Shown piece by piece: positions 14,353 to 23,596 of a stretch of 64,000 bases of DNA. How positions within the stretch are numbered: the first letter of the stretch is position 1; every line of letters starts with the position of its first letter. The position numbers were made by a program, and so were the translations under genes. The DNA comes from Lachnospiraceae bacterium (GTDB lineage: Bacteria; Bacillota; Clostridia; Lachnospirales; Lachnospiraceae). The notes under the pieces were generated by a model. The model ran no database searches. It saw nothing but the letters and a program-made list of their open reading frames with translations, and was not told the origin of the DNA. Location of the stretch: positions 1 through 64,000 of the forward strand of contig JAFRIW010000051.1 of NCBI GenBank assembly GCA_017432565.1, given 5' to 3'.

Positions 14353-15534
14353 TTATCCGTTTACGACCCTCCGGTATCCCGCCGGGTCCGTGTCGCCCTC
14401 GGTGCTGATCAGAAGAATGACGGATTCCCGGTCAATTCCCATTTCCTCTCTGAGGCGGGCGTCCCGCAGGATCTCCGCGGCCACACCGAAAGTCACGGCG
14501 CCGCTCTCTCCTGATGTCACGCACTCCTCCTCCGGGAAGCGGGCAAGCATCTGCATGGCATTCTCCGTGACCTCGTCCGCACATTTGCAGTAGAAGCCGG
14601 CCCGGTCACGGATGGTCGGCCAGATGACGCTGCAGGGTGTCCCGCAGTTGAGGCCCGCCATGATCGTCACGGGGTCGCCTTCGATAGAGCGGATACTCCC
14701 GTCTTCAGTTTTTGCTGATTCATACAGACAGGCGGCTTCCGTCGGCTCCACGATCGTGAACACCGGCTCCCGGTCCGCACAGACATCTGCCAGATATCCG
14801 AGAATCCCGCCGGCCATTGCGCCGACACCGGCCTGCAGAAACACATGGGTCGGGCTCATTTTGCCCAGCTGCTCACAGATCTCCGCGCCCATCGTGAGGT
14901 ACCCTTCCACGATCCACTGCGGAATCTGTTCATAGCCTTCCCAGGAGGTGTCCTGGACCAGCGTCCAGCCGTTTTCTTCCGCCATCCTGCGGGCGTGCTG
15001 CACCGTCTTGTCATAGTTCAGACCGCTGCAGATCACCGCCTCCTGCGCGCCGGCATCCTCGATTGCCTTTCTCCTGGCTTCCGCGGAGCCGTCTGGCAGG
15101 AAGACATACGCCTTGCAGCCAAAAAGCTTCGCAGCCCAGGCGACGCCCTTCCCGTGGTTTCCGTCCGTAGCCGTGGCAAAAACATAGTCCGCGCATTTCT
15201 GCCGGTTTTCTTCCGTCAGAAAATCACTGTAGACCGCCTTATGCGGATCCAGCCCCAGCCTGCCGCACAGGACACGGAACACCGCATAGCTTCCGCCGAG
15301 GCCTTTGAACGCCTTCAGTCCGAACCTGGTCGATTCGTCCTTGAGAAAGATCGCCTTCACCCCGAGCTCTTCTGCCGCGGACTTCAGCGAAACGAGCCTT
15401 GTCCTCCCGTACATCGGAAGACTCTCGTGAAAACGCAATGCATTTGCCGCAGCCTCCCGGTCAAACGGAGAACCCGGGCATGCTTCCCGGCCCGTCGACA
15501 GAAGAATCATATTCTTGGTTCTGATCTCTTTCAT
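14353..15534 (-). CDS. dpaL: Diaminopropionate ammonia-lyase
   Basis: This 393-residue fold-type II PLP enzyme carries the DpaL signature FGLKAFKGLGGSYA with the PLP lysine at 77, plus ATDGNHGKGVAWAA and QAGVGAMAGGILGYL for phosphate binding. Family members convert 2,3-diaminopropionate to pyruvate and ammonia, in catabolism or detoxification. The length matches the family. GAGG lies about ten bases before ATG. It is a single gene between two repeat clusters. Threonine deaminase is a less likely alternative given the FGLKAFK motif. Confidence 0.88.
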   Translation of the reverse strand: MKEIRTKNMILLSTGREACPGSPFDREAAANALRFHESLPMYGRTRLVSLKSAAEELGVKAIFLKDESTRFGLKAFKGLGGSYAVFRVLCGRLGLDPHKAVYSDFLTEENRQKCADYVFATATDGNHGKGVAWAAKLFGCKAYVFLPDGSAEARRKAIEDAGAQEAVICSGLNYDKTVQHARRMAEENGWTLVQDTSWEGYEQIPQWIVEGYLTMGAEICEQLGKMSPTHVFLQAGVGAMAGGILGYLADVCADREPVFTIVEPTEAACLYESAKTEDGSIRSIEGDPVTIMAGLNCGTPCSVIWPTIRDRAGFYCKCADEVTENAMQMLARFPEEECVTSGESGAVTFGVAAEILRDARLREEMGIDRESVILLISTEGDTDPAGYRRVVNG

Positions 15535-15557
15535 AACATTTTCCTCGTATGCAATGC

Positions 15558-15655
15558 GTCAGGGGGTCAGGTTCCGAGACTCATTTTGCGCAATGAGTCA
15601 CGGAACCTGTCCCCCTGACTCACGGAACCTGTCCCCCCGACTCCCCCCTGACTCA
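15558..15655. repeat. GGGGACAGGTTCCG repeat cluster, copy 4
   Basis: A near-perfect palindrome (arms 15558-15585 and 15592-15619, loop around TTGCGC) is followed by a further half-unit 15617-15643 and a TGACTC tail. The stop of the MATE gene begins at 15656, so the cluster fills the gap after that gene and before dpaL's start. Confidence 0.85.
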
Positions 15656-17098
15656 CTAATCCGCGACGATGTTTTTGACCCACGCGCCGCGCTTGATGAG
15701 GATGAAGCCGAGGAGGGCCTTGATGGCGTCGTTCATGCAGATGGCAAAGAAGATCGTTCTGATGTCAAGGCCTGTGTATCTGGTGAGCACGTAGGCCATG
15801 GGCATGCTGACGACCCACATGAAGCAGCTGTCGAAGAGGAAGGTGATGAGGGTCTTGCCGCCGCTTCGCAGGATGAAGTAGGACACGTTCGCGACGCTCA
15901 TGAACGGTGTCGTGATGGCGATGATGCGGATCATCTCGGAAGCAAGCAGGCGGATCTCCGGCTCGGTGTTGTAAATATGCGGCACGAACGGCGCCACGAT
16001 GAACAGCAGCGTCCCCATGACGAAGGTCGTCGCGACGGACAGGGCCGCGATGCGGAAAGCGCTGCGCCGCGCGCTGACGAGCCGGTTCGCGCCGAGCTCC
16101 TGCCCGGTGACGATGCCCGACGACACGCCGATCGAGAAGAAGATCTCGTTGAAGATCTGCGAAATCGTGTTCGCGATGTTCAGTGCCGCGATGACCTCGA
16201 TGCCGCGCACGGAATAAGCCTGCATCAGGGATGCCTGCCCCATGGACCATAAAAATTCATTGGCAAAAAGCGGCGCGGACTTCGACAGGATCGGCCAGAT
16301 CATCGCGCGCGGGATCCGGAAATTCCGGTACAGGCCCGTAAAAAAGCCATATTTTGCCTGATCGCGGTGCCCCATAATCACGACAATGCCTGTCTCGACG
16401 AAGCGGGACAGAACCGTCGCGATCGCGGCGCCGGCGACGCCCAGGCGCGGGAATCCCAGCAGACCGAAGATCAACAGTGCATTGAAAATAAAGTTCACGA
16501 TCATGGCCGTGATGCTGGCCACCATCGGCAGCGTCGTCTGGCCGGATTCGCGCATGGCGCCGGCGTAGACCTGTGTCAGCCCGAAGGGAAACAGCCCGAC
16601 CAGCATGATGGCAAGGTATGTCCGCGCCAGGGCCATGGTCTCTGCGGCATCCGCCGCGGCCGTGTCCGCCGCGATGTAAGAGCCGATCAGCTGCGGCCCC
16701 ATGAACAGGAAAATCAGGAGCGCGCCGGTGCAGATCAGACCGGCCACAATCAGCTTGAACCGGATCGTGTGCCGAACACCCTCCAGATCGCCTTTGCCAA
16801 AATACTGCGTGCTGAAGATACCGGCACCCGAGAGGGCGCCGAAAATACACAGATAGAAAACGAACATCAGCTGGTTGACGATGGCAACCGCCGACATGGG
16901 CAGGGTGCCGAGGCGCCCCACCATCACGTTGTCCAGAAGGCCCACGATGTTGGAAAGGGTGTTCTGGATCACCATCGGGACGACAATCATTAAGACACGG
17001 AAGTAGAAATCCCGTTCGCCGATGAGACATTCCCGGAAAGTGAGTCTGTATGCAAGCGCTTCTTCGCGCGTCATGGATGTTTCATGTGCGGGTAACAT
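15656..17098 (-). CDS. MATE-family efflux transporter
   Basis: This 480-residue protein has about twelve hydrophobic segments in two similar halves, typical MATE phrases (GLLDNVMVGRLG, AVAIVNQLMFVFYL, GQELGANRL) and the usual family length. MATE proteins export cationic compounds or metabolites using Na+ or H+. An AGAAAGGC site precedes ATG at 17098. It is not adjacent to the second MATE gene (18796-20169), and the two differ in motifs, so recent duplication is unlikely. Substrate unknown. Confidence 0.88.
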   Translation of the reverse strand: MLPAHETSMTREEALAYRLTFRECLIGERDFYFRVLMIVVPMVIQNTLSNIVGLLDNVMVGRLGTLPMSAVAIVNQLMFVFYLCIFGALSGAGIFSTQYFGKGDLEGVRHTIRFKLIVAGLICTGALLIFLFMGPQLIGSYIAADTAAADAAETMALARTYLAIMLVGLFPFGLTQVYAGAMRESGQTTLPMVASITAMIVNFIFNALLIFGLLGFPRLGVAGAAIATVLSRFVETGIVVIMGHRDQAKYGFFTGLYRNFRIPRAMIWPILSKSAPLFANEFLWSMGQASLMQAYSVRGIEVIAALNIANTISQIFNEIFFSIGVSSGIVTGQELGANRLVSARRSAFRIAALSVATTFVMGTLLFIVAPFVPHIYNTEPEIRLLASEMIRIIAITTPFMSVANVSYFILRSGGKTLITFLFDSCFMWVVSMPMAYVLTRYTGLDIRTIFFAICMNDAIKALLGFILIKRGAWVKNIVAD

Positions 17099-17152
17099 TG
17101 CTGTAATGCCTTTCTGAAATACTTCTTTCTCAAACCCGGTTACCCTGACGAT

Positions 17153-17192
17153 AAAAAACCGCCCGGTTCACCGTTGAACGTGAACCAGGCGG
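17153..17192 (-). terminator. Intrinsic terminator of the trpB-like gene
   Basis: On the minus strand CCGCCTGGTTCAC, an eight-base loop and GTGAACCGGGCGG (one mismatch) run into six T residues (17158-17153). It lies 50 bases after the trpB-like stop and insulates the MATE gene. Confidence 0.9.
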
Positions 17193-17244
17193 CTGCTCTT
17201 CCGATTCTGACCCGTGCCCGGGTCCTTATTTACTTAAAAAGTAA

Positions 17245-18621
17245 TTAAAGGCCCAAATCGGGGATTGAAGCGAAGCCCTTCGCGAGGTCATCGTCCGTCG
17301 GAATATAATCGCTCATGGTTCCGTCATTAAACTGTTCATATGCCTTCAGGTCAAAGTATCCGGTGCCGGTCAGACCGAAGATGATGGTCTTCTCCTCGCC
17401 CGTCTCTTTGCACTTCAGGGCTTCGTCGATCGCCGCGCGGATCGCGTGGGACGACTCCGGTGCGGGCAGGATGCCCTCCACTCTCGCAAACTGCTCCGCT
17501 GCTGCGAAGACGCTGGTCTGCTCCACAGATCTTGCCTCCATGAAACCGTCCGCGTACAGCTGGGACAAAACAGGGCTCATGCCGTGGTAGCGCAGTCCGC
17601 CGGCGTGGTTCGCCGAAGGAATGAAGTCGTGGCCCAGTGTGTACATCTTGGCCATCGGGCAGACTCTGCCGGTGTCGCAGAAGTCGTACGCATACTTGCC
17701 TCTCGTGAAGCTCGGGCAGCTCGCGGGCTCGATCGCGATGATCTGATAGTCCGCCTCACCGCGCAGCTTCTCGCCCATAAACGGGCTGATCAGTCCGCCG
17801 AGGTTGGATCCGCCGCCTGCGCAGCCGATGATGATGTCGGGCTTGATGCCGTACTTATCGCAGGCTGCCTTGGTCTCAAGGCCGATGATCGACTGATGCA
17901 GCAGTACCTGGTTCAGGACGCTGCCCAGCTCATAGCGATAGCCCGGCGTAGAGGTCGCAACCTCAACCGCCTCGGAAATTGCGCAGCCAAGGGAGCCTGT
18001 GGTGCCCGGGTGCTCCGCGTTGATCTTACGTCCGATCTCGGTCTCCATGGAAGGAGAAGGTGTGACCGTCGCGCCGTAGGTGCGCATGACTTCGCGGCGG
18101 AAAGGCTTCTGCTCATAGGAAACCTTGACCATGTAGACCTTGCAGTCCAGTCCGAAATACGAGCACGCCATCGAGAGCGCGGTGCCCCACTGACCTGCGC
18201 CGGTCTCGGTCGTAACGCCCTTCAGACCCTGCTCTTTTGCATAGTATGCCTGCGCGATCGCGGAATTCAGCTTGTGCGACCCGGAGGTGTTGTTGCCCTC
18301 GAACTTATAGAAGATATGTGCCGGTGTGCCCAGTGCCTTCTCCAGGAACGTCGCGTGGACGAGCGGCGAAGGACGATACATCTTGTAAAAATTCAGGACC
18401 TCTTCCGGGATCGGAATATACGCGGTATCGTTGTCCAACTCCTGACGGATCAGCTCGTCGCAGAAGATCGGCTGCATATCCTCGAACTTCAGCGGCTGAA
18501 GCGTGCCGGGATGGATCAGCGGCGCGGGCTTGTTCTTCATATCGGCTCTGACGTTATACCAGGAGGACGGAATCTCATTTTCTTCCAGATAGATTTTGTA
18601 AGGCACTTCGAATTTGCTCAT
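17245..18621 (-). CDS. trpB: Tryptophan synthase beta-like protein (TrpB2 type)
   Basis: This 458-residue PLP enzyme is longer than canonical TrpB (about 400) and belongs to the TrpB2 group. It has the PLP-lysine motif SGSHKLNSA (Lys117), GAGQWGTAL, the phosphate loop GCAGGGSNLGG and a C-terminal GLTGTGYFD. TrpB2 enzymes make tryptophan from indole and serine and often stand apart from trpA, as here. The start at 18621 follows AAGGAAGGAA with good spacing; the longer frame to 18666 lacks such a site. It may salvage indole. It has its own terminator. Confidence 0.88.
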   Translation of the reverse strand: MSKFEVPYKIYLEENEIPSSWYNVRADMKNKPAPLIHPGTLQPLKFEDMQPIFCDELIRQELDNDTAYIPIPEEVLNFYKMYRPSPLVHATFLEKALGTPAHIFYKFEGNNTSGSHKLNSAIAQAYYAKEQGLKGVTTETGAGQWGTALSMACSYFGLDCKVYMVKVSYEQKPFRREVMRTYGATVTPSPSMETEIGRKINAEHPGTTGSLGCAISEAVEVATSTPGYRYELGSVLNQVLLHQSIIGLETKAACDKYGIKPDIIIGCAGGGSNLGGLISPFMGEKLRGEADYQIIAIEPASCPSFTRGKYAYDFCDTGRVCPMAKMYTLGHDFIPSANHAGGLRYHGMSPVLSQLYADGFMEARSVEQTSVFAAAEQFARVEGILPAPESSHAIRAAIDEALKCKETGEEKTIIFGLTGTGYFDLKAYEQFNDGTMSDYIPTDDDLAKGFASIPDLGL

Positions 18622-18795
18622 GACAATTTCCTTCCTTTCATTGAATGTAATATTCCGGAATTCCACCTGGCTTAAGCGTTTAATTCCGTTATCGTCAAGA
18701 CTACCACACTACCCGATTATTCATCAAGTAGCTATCTGCATTTATTGTGATGCGAAATTCCGTAAAGGGGCAAAATCAGGCCGGGCGCCGGGTGC

Positions 18796-20169
18796 TCAGA
18801 CCTGCCTCGCGGCCCGGCGGTTCTCGAGAAGCTTCTGTCCCCGCCCCCACCGGAAGTAGAAGTATGTCAGCTCGACGACGCAGCAGGCCATCCAGCCGAC
18901 CGGGTAGCCGAAGCCCACAAGCATGGGCGTGTTGGAGATGAAATGTGTGAGCACAAACAGGTATATCTGCCGGAGCACGACAAAGCACGAAATCATGATG
19001 ATCATCGGCCCCGCCGCGTCGCCGCGCCCGCGCAGCGATCCCGCCAGTACGTGGTTGATGCAGTTTGCGAGCATGAAGAAAACATTGGTCCGCAGGAACA
19101 TCACGCCGAAGGCGATGACCGGCTCATCCGATGAGAACAGCATGAGCGCTTCGTCCGCGAAGACAAAAAGGAGTGCCGCGATCACCGCCGTGACTGCCAG
19201 CGACATCAGCACCGTCAGCTTTGTGCCGTGCTCCGCGCGGTCTTTTTTGCCCGCGCCGAGGTTCTGGCTCACAAAGGTTGTCGCCGCCATGGCCATGCTC
19301 TGCATCGGCAGCATGATAAACTGATCCAGCTTGTTGTAGCAGCCCCAGCCCGCCATACAGTCCGAGCCGAAGAAGTTGATGTACGCCTGCACAAACATGT
19401 TGGAGAAAGCCGTGATGACCGACTGGATGCCGGCCGGCATGCCGATCATGAAAATACGCTGCAGAATCTGCCGGTCGATCCGCATTTCCCTGAATGAGAA
19501 ACGATAGACATCGCTTGTCTTCACCAGAAGCCGGACAACCAGGATGGCTGAGACGAACTGGGAGAAAATGGTCGCGTAGGCAACGCCCGCAATGCCGGCC
19601 TTCAGCCCCAGCACGAAGACCAGGTCGAGAATGATATTCAGCACGCTTGTCAGAATCAGGAAATAAAGCGGGCGCCTGGTGTCTCCCACGGCCCGCAGAA
19701 TTCCGCTGCACATGTTGTAGATGAGGAGCCCCGCAAAGCCCAGAAAATAGATCCGCAGATAGGTGGTCGCATCGTCCATCACGTTCTCGGGCGTCGCCAT
19801 CCACCGCAGCATCAGCCGCACGGTTGCCATGCCCAGAAAGGTAAACAGGACGCTGCACACAAAGGTCACGGCCATGGTGGTCTCAATGGCCTCGTGCAGA
19901 TACTTCTCGTCATGCGCGCCAAAATGATGCGCGATCACGACGCCCGCACCGGTCGCAAAGCCGTTGAAGAAGAAAACGAGCATATTGGCAATCATGGTGG
20001 TCGATCCCACCGCAGCGAGTGCCTCGCTGCCGACGAAATTGCCCACCACAATCGAATCTACCGTATTATAGAGCATCTGGAAGACATTCCCGAGCATCAG
20101 CGGCAATGAAAAGCCGATGATCTGCATGATCGCCGATCCCTCGGTCATGTCCCGTACACGTTTTCCCAT
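18796..20169 (-). CDS. MATE-family efflux transporter (second)
   Basis: This 457-residue protein has about twelve transmembrane segments. Its opening DMTEGSAIMQIIGFSLPLMLGNVFQMLYN and the phrase VVGNFVGSEALAAVGS are characteristic of the NorM/DinF-like clostridial MATE group. AAGGAAAA precedes ATG. It lies 23 bases after the Na/Pi cotransporter gene and probably belongs to the kdgK transcription unit. Substrate unknown. Confidence 0.88.
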   Translation of the reverse strand: MGKRVRDMTEGSAIMQIIGFSLPLMLGNVFQMLYNTVDSIVVGNFVGSEALAAVGSTTMIANMLVFFFNGFATGAGVVIAHHFGAHDEKYLHEAIETTMAVTFVCSVLFTFLGMATVRLMLRWMATPENVMDDATTYLRIYFLGFAGLLIYNMCSGILRAVGDTRRPLYFLILTSVLNIILDLVFVLGLKAGIAGVAYATIFSQFVSAILVVRLLVKTSDVYRFSFREMRIDRQILQRIFMIGMPAGIQSVITAFSNMFVQAYINFFGSDCMAGWGCYNKLDQFIMLPMQSMAMAATTFVSQNLGAGKKDRAEHGTKLTVLMSLAVTAVIAALLFVFADEALMLFSSDEPVIAFGVMFLRTNVFFMLANCINHVLAGSLRGRGDAAGPMIIMISCFVVLRQIYLFVLTHFISNTPMLVGFGYPVGWMACCVVELTYFYFRWGRGQKLLENRRAARQV

Positions 20170-20192
20170 TTATTTTCCTTTTTGCCGACCCG

Positions 20193-22040
20193 TCATTTTT
20201 CTGTCAGCACCGCAGGCTCTGCTGCCGTTTCTTCCGCTTTGTTGTCGCCAAGCGCCTCGAGAGCGCCGAAATACTGATCATGGGCCGAGTTGAATACCTG
20301 CATGTAGCCCTGCTCACCGCTGGTCTGCAGGCTCTCATAGTACAGGTGCTCGTGGTCAGCCAGCTCCGGACGGACACGGACGACCGTCGCGATACCGATG
20401 TTGGAGCAGATGCCGGTGGTCCGGCCGCACTCCATCATCAGATTGGAGAAGAAGGCGTCTGCCATCAGATTGCACTCGCCGCTGCTCATGCGCTTGAGAT
20501 GATTCCGGTTCAGCTGCTGAATGAATTCCGATGCGACCCGGACGAGAGGCTCGATCTGCGTCGCCGCCTCCACGTCGCGCTTCCGGAAGGCCAGATCTGT
20601 CAGATCCAGGATCCGGTCGAGCTGGCTCTTTAAGATCTCCAGCTCCCGCAGCGCCTTGTCGGAGAACGCTGTATTCTCTTTTGCCATACCCTCGGCGACG
20701 TCCGAGATTTTGACCGCGTGATCGCCCAGGCGCTCAAATTCACCGATAACCTTGTAATACTGGTTCAGAATCAGGATGTGGTCTTCACTCTGCAGATGCG
20801 GCAGGAGCTGCACCATGTAGCGGCTGGAGACGTCGGTCATGTGATCGATCTCATCCTCTTCCGAGAGGATTACTTCTTTCGTCTTCTCGTCGTAATTGTT
20901 CAGCATGCCCCAGGCCCGCTCAAAATTTTCCCGGGACGCCTCGAACATGGTCATCAGTACGTCGTAGAGACTGCCGAGCGCCAGCGCGGGAGTGTTGAAG
21001 AAGGCCGGGCTCAGAGCGCTGAGCTTGTCCTTATACTTACCCTCTTCCTTCACCTCGTCTTTGATGATCCGGCGGCTCGCCTTCTCATAGAAACCGGTCA
21101 GCGGGAACAGTGTAATGGCGCAGGCCAGGTTGAAGATCGTGTTGGTATTCGCGATGATACCGGAATTGACCTGCCTGTCCCAGAGTGAATCCAGAAGACC
21201 CAGCTTATGGACGATGCTCACCACGAGCAACACCGCCACGGTCTCACTTAAGTTGAACAGAATATTCACGATACCGACGCGCTTTGCGTCCGGTTTTGCA
21301 CCGATCGAACAGACGATGGCAGTAGTGACGCAGTCGCCGAGGTAGATACCGACGATGACGGCGTAGATGGCTTTAAACGTCAGCAGGCCGGTCGACGAGA
21401 AGGCCTGCAGAATACCGATGGTCGCGGAGGAGCTCTGCAGCATGAAGGCGACACCCGCACCGGTCAGGTAACCGATGACAGGGTTCTCGCCCAGCCCCCG
21501 GAACATGCTTTCAATCAGACCGGAGTGCGCCAGGTTCGAGACCGCGCCGGTCATATTCAGCAGTCCGGAGAAGAGAATACCGAAGCCGATCGCGATATTT
21601 CCGATGGAGCGCGAATTCTTCATCCGCCCGCCCATGATCAGCACGATGCCGATGATCAGGGCGACCGGCGCCAGTGTGGAAGGCTGGAAAAAGCGCAGCC
21701 AGGACGAAGCACCGGCATCCAGGTCCAGAAGCCGGATGATCTGGCCCGTGATGGTGGTACCGACGTTGGCGCCGATGATGATGCCGAGAGACTGGTGGAG
21801 CGTCAGAATGCCCGCGCCGACCAGGCCGGAAGTGATGACAATGGTCGCTGTCGACGACTGAATCAGAGCCGTCACCAGCATGCCTGTCAGAAGCGCTGAA
21901 ATCGGATTGTTTGTCATTTTTTCCAGCGCGGTTTTCAGCGTTCCCGAAGAATTCTCTTTCAGGGAGTCCCCCATCAGGCGCATTCCGTACAGGAACATCG
22001 CCAGACCGCCGAGCAGGGACAGTATGTCAAATATACTCAT
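20193..22040 (-). CDS. Na+/phosphate symporter with C-terminal PhoU-like domain
   Basis: This 615-residue protein has an N-terminal PNaS/NptA-type membrane domain with the two inverted-repeat QSS motifs, LIQSSTATIV near 60 and FMLQSSSATIG near 200, and GANVGTT. A cytoplasmic PhoU-like helical domain follows (about 350-560). Such fusions import phosphate with Na+ or regulate its leakage. GAGGCTATC precedes ATG. It is 48 bases downstream of kdgK and 23 bases upstream of a MATE gene. The last 25 residues are acidic and low complexity. Confidence 0.88.
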   Translation of the reverse strand: MSIFDILSLLGGLAMFLYGMRLMGDSLKENSSGTLKTALEKMTNNPISALLTGMLVTALIQSSTATIVITSGLVGAGILTLHQSLGIIIGANVGTTITGQIIRLLDLDAGASSWLRFFQPSTLAPVALIIGIVLIMGGRMKNSRSIGNIAIGFGILFSGLLNMTGAVSNLAHSGLIESMFRGLGENPVIGYLTGAGVAFMLQSSSATIGILQAFSSTGLLTFKAIYAVIVGIYLGDCVTTAIVCSIGAKPDAKRVGIVNILFNLSETVAVLLVVSIVHKLGLLDSLWDRQVNSGIIANTNTIFNLACAITLFPLTGFYEKASRRIIKDEVKEEGKYKDKLSALSPAFFNTPALALGSLYDVLMTMFEASRENFERAWGMLNNYDEKTKEVILSEEDEIDHMTDVSSRYMVQLLPHLQSEDHILILNQYYKVIGEFERLGDHAVKISDVAEGMAKENTAFSDKALRELEILKSQLDRILDLTDLAFRKRDVEAATQIEPLVRVASEFIQQLNRNHLKRMSSGECNLMADAFFSNLMMECGRTTGICSNIGIATVVRVRPELADHEHLYYESLQTSGEQGYMQVFNSAHDQYFGALEALGDNKAEETAAEPAVLTEK

Positions 22041-22055
22041 GATAGCCTCAATGTT

Positions 22056-22078
22056 TCACAGCCGTCTGCCGGCTGTGA
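22056..22078 (-). other. Hairpin between kdgK and the Na/Pi gene
   Basis: TCACAGCCG and CGGCTGTGA form a perfect 9-bp stem with a five-base loop. It ends 11 bases after the kdgK stop on the minus strand. There is no U-tract, so it is better read as an RNA-stabilising or weak attenuating hairpin than as a terminator. Confidence 0.45.
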
Positions 22079-22088
22079 CCTTTCGTGA

Positions 22089-23189
22089 TTATCTTCTGAT
22101 GTCGTAATTCATGTTCATCAGGTCACGGATGCTGTTCTCGTCATCCGTGATGTTGGCGTCGCCGTGAATCGTGTGCTTGATCACACTGCTGGCCACGCCG
22201 AAATTGAGCATGTCCATCGGCTTGTAGCCGCGCATCATCGCATAGATGAAGCCGCTGGCAAAAGCATCCCCGCCGCCGACACGGTCGAGGATCGTGAAGG
22301 TGTAGAGTCTGCTTTCCCATGTATGTCCCTGATACCACATGAACGCTTTCAGGCTGTTCTCACTTCCGCTGTGTGCGTAGCGCACATGGCGGGCGATACA
22401 CTGAATATTCGGGAATTTCTCGATAAAGTGGCGGAAGATTTCATCCTGCTGCTCATAAGAGGGCTGCAGCGGCACGCCGTCCTTCCAGTCACCTTTGGAC
22501 GGATCCGCGTCGTCGCGGTAGAGATGATACGGCTCGATGCCGAAAAGCACGTCCACATACGGCAGGCACTTGGTGCAGAAATCCCGCGCTGCTTCCCAGG
22601 ACCAGAGCTTTGCGCGGTAGTTGCCGTCAAAACTCACGGTCATGCCTTTTTTCTTCGCGATTTTCAGGCAGTCCAGAATGAGCTGTGCGCAGTTTTCCGA
22701 CAGGGCGGGCGTGAGTCCCGAGAGGTGCAGCCAGTCATAGCCCTCGAGCAGTGCGTCCAGATCCACGCCGGCAAAATCGAACTCAGCCATGGCGCTGTGC
22801 TTGCGGTCGTAGATGACCTTGGATGCACGGATGCCGTAGCCGGTCTCCAGATAATAGGTTCCCAGGCGGTGTGTTGGCGTCTGCTCCGGCGTGGAGAGAA
22901 TCATCGGCGTGCAGTGCACGTCGTTGGAGCGCAGCCACCGGATCGCGCTCTTGCCCAGGCTGTTGTCCGGGACGACGCTGAAAAAAGTGGCGTCCACACC
23001 GAGGTTGGCCAGCGACAGCGCGATGTTCGCCTCGCTCCCGCCGTAGCTCGCCTCGAAAGCGGAAGCCATCCGGATTTTGGCATAGTTCGGCGGCGACAGC
23101 CTCAGCATGATCTCGCCGATCGTAATAAACTTCTGCGGAACGGTTCTGTTCTCAATAGGATTGTGATGCCTGGTTCCGGCCTCGCTCAT
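22089..23189 (-). CDS. kdgK: 2-keto-3-deoxygluconate kinase, PfkB family
   Basis: This 366-residue PfkB kinase has FEASYGGSEANIALSLANLG at 45-64, TYYLETGYGIRASKVIYDR, which is typical of KDG kinases, and the catalytic DRVGGGDAFASGF motif (GGGD replacing the usual GAGD). The family phosphorylates KDG in uronate degradation. No uronate isomerase, aldolase or transporter lies beside it. AGGTG precedes ATG by nine bases, and a good promoter is at 23253-23281. KDG is the most likely substrate, but other keto sugars are possible. Confidence 0.82.
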   Translation of the reverse strand: MSEAGTRHHNPIENRTVPQKFITIGEIMLRLSPPNYAKIRMASAFEASYGGSEANIALSLANLGVDATFFSVVPDNSLGKSAIRWLRSNDVHCTPMILSTPEQTPTHRLGTYYLETGYGIRASKVIYDRKHSAMAEFDFAGVDLDALLEGYDWLHLSGLTPALSENCAQLILDCLKIAKKKGMTVSFDGNYRAKLWSWEAARDFCTKCLPYVDVLFGIEPYHLYRDDADPSKGDWKDGVPLQPSYEQQDEIFRHFIEKFPNIQCIARHVRYAHSGSENSLKAFMWYQGHTWESRLYTFTILDRVGGGDAFASGFIYAMMRGYKPMDMLNFGVASSVIKHTIHGDANITDDENSIRDLMNMNYDIRR

Positions 23190-23252
23190 TTCGAATCACC
23201 TGCCCTTTATTGTCTCTGAAATTTACCGATTTCCCATTTCTGTCCAATATAT

Positions 23253-23281
23253 ATTATATTCCTCCAAACCCCGAACGGCAA
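23253..23281 (-). promoter_or_regulatory. kdgK promoter
   Basis: On the minus strand -35 TTGCCG (23281-23276), a 17-base spacer and -10 TATAAT (23258-23253). It is about 64 bases upstream of the kdgK start and just after the terminator of the RHH gene. Confidence 0.7.
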
Positions 23282-23311
23282 CAAAAGCACGGGCACTCGG
23301 CCCGGCGGCGC

Positions 23312-23344
23312 AAAAAAGCCGGGAACTTTTCACAGTTCCCGGCT
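23312..23344 (-). terminator. Intrinsic terminator of the SPFH-RHH operon
   Basis: AGCCGGGAACT and AGTTCCCGGCT form an 11-bp perfect stem (23317-23344) followed on the minus strand by six T residues. It lies about 40 bases after the RHH stop. Confidence 0.92.
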
Positions 23345-23384
23345 TCTGCCGATTTTGCCTTATTTCATCTGTCTCAGCCGGCAT

Positions 23385-23582
23385 CTAATGAATATCCAGC
23401 TCGGGCGGCTCGTCCAGGTGCTCCGAGACGTATTTGCCGTCCTTCTTCCGCTGCCGGACGCACTCGGTGAGCAGGTATTCGATCTGCCCGTTCACCGAGC
23501 GGAAGTCGTCCTCCGCCCACTGGGCGATTGCGTTATAGAGTTTTTCATTCAGCCGCAGCGGCACTTGTTTCTTTTCTGCCAT
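23385..23582 (-). CDS. Small ribbon-helix-helix (Arc-type) protein
   Basis: This 65-residue protein has an N-terminal basic strand KQVPLRLNEKLYNAIAQWA followed by RSVNGQIEYLLTECVRQRK, the Arc/MetJ ribbon-helix-helix pattern. The tail is acidic. Such proteins bind DNA as dimers. It lies 14 bases after the SPFH gene with a shared terminator, and homologues commonly accompany SPFH genes, so it may regulate or associate with the SPFH protein. The promoter of the pair carries two TGATATCA boxes, which it could bind (inference). Confidence 0.75.
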   Translation of the reverse strand: MAEKKQVPLRLNEKLYNAIAQWAEDDFRSVNGQIEYLLTECVRQRKKDGKYVSEHLDEPPELDIH

Positions 23583-23596
23583 AACTTACTCACTCA

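Noticed and set aside
17446..18675. 409-residue plus-strand open frame opposite the trpB-like gene
   Set aside because: Antisense shadow of a well-supported PLP enzyme; no ribosome site or domain.
22056..22078. Terminator between kdgK and the Na/Pi gene
   Set aside because: A good stem is present but there is no T-tract on either strand, and the next gene starts 15 bases later.
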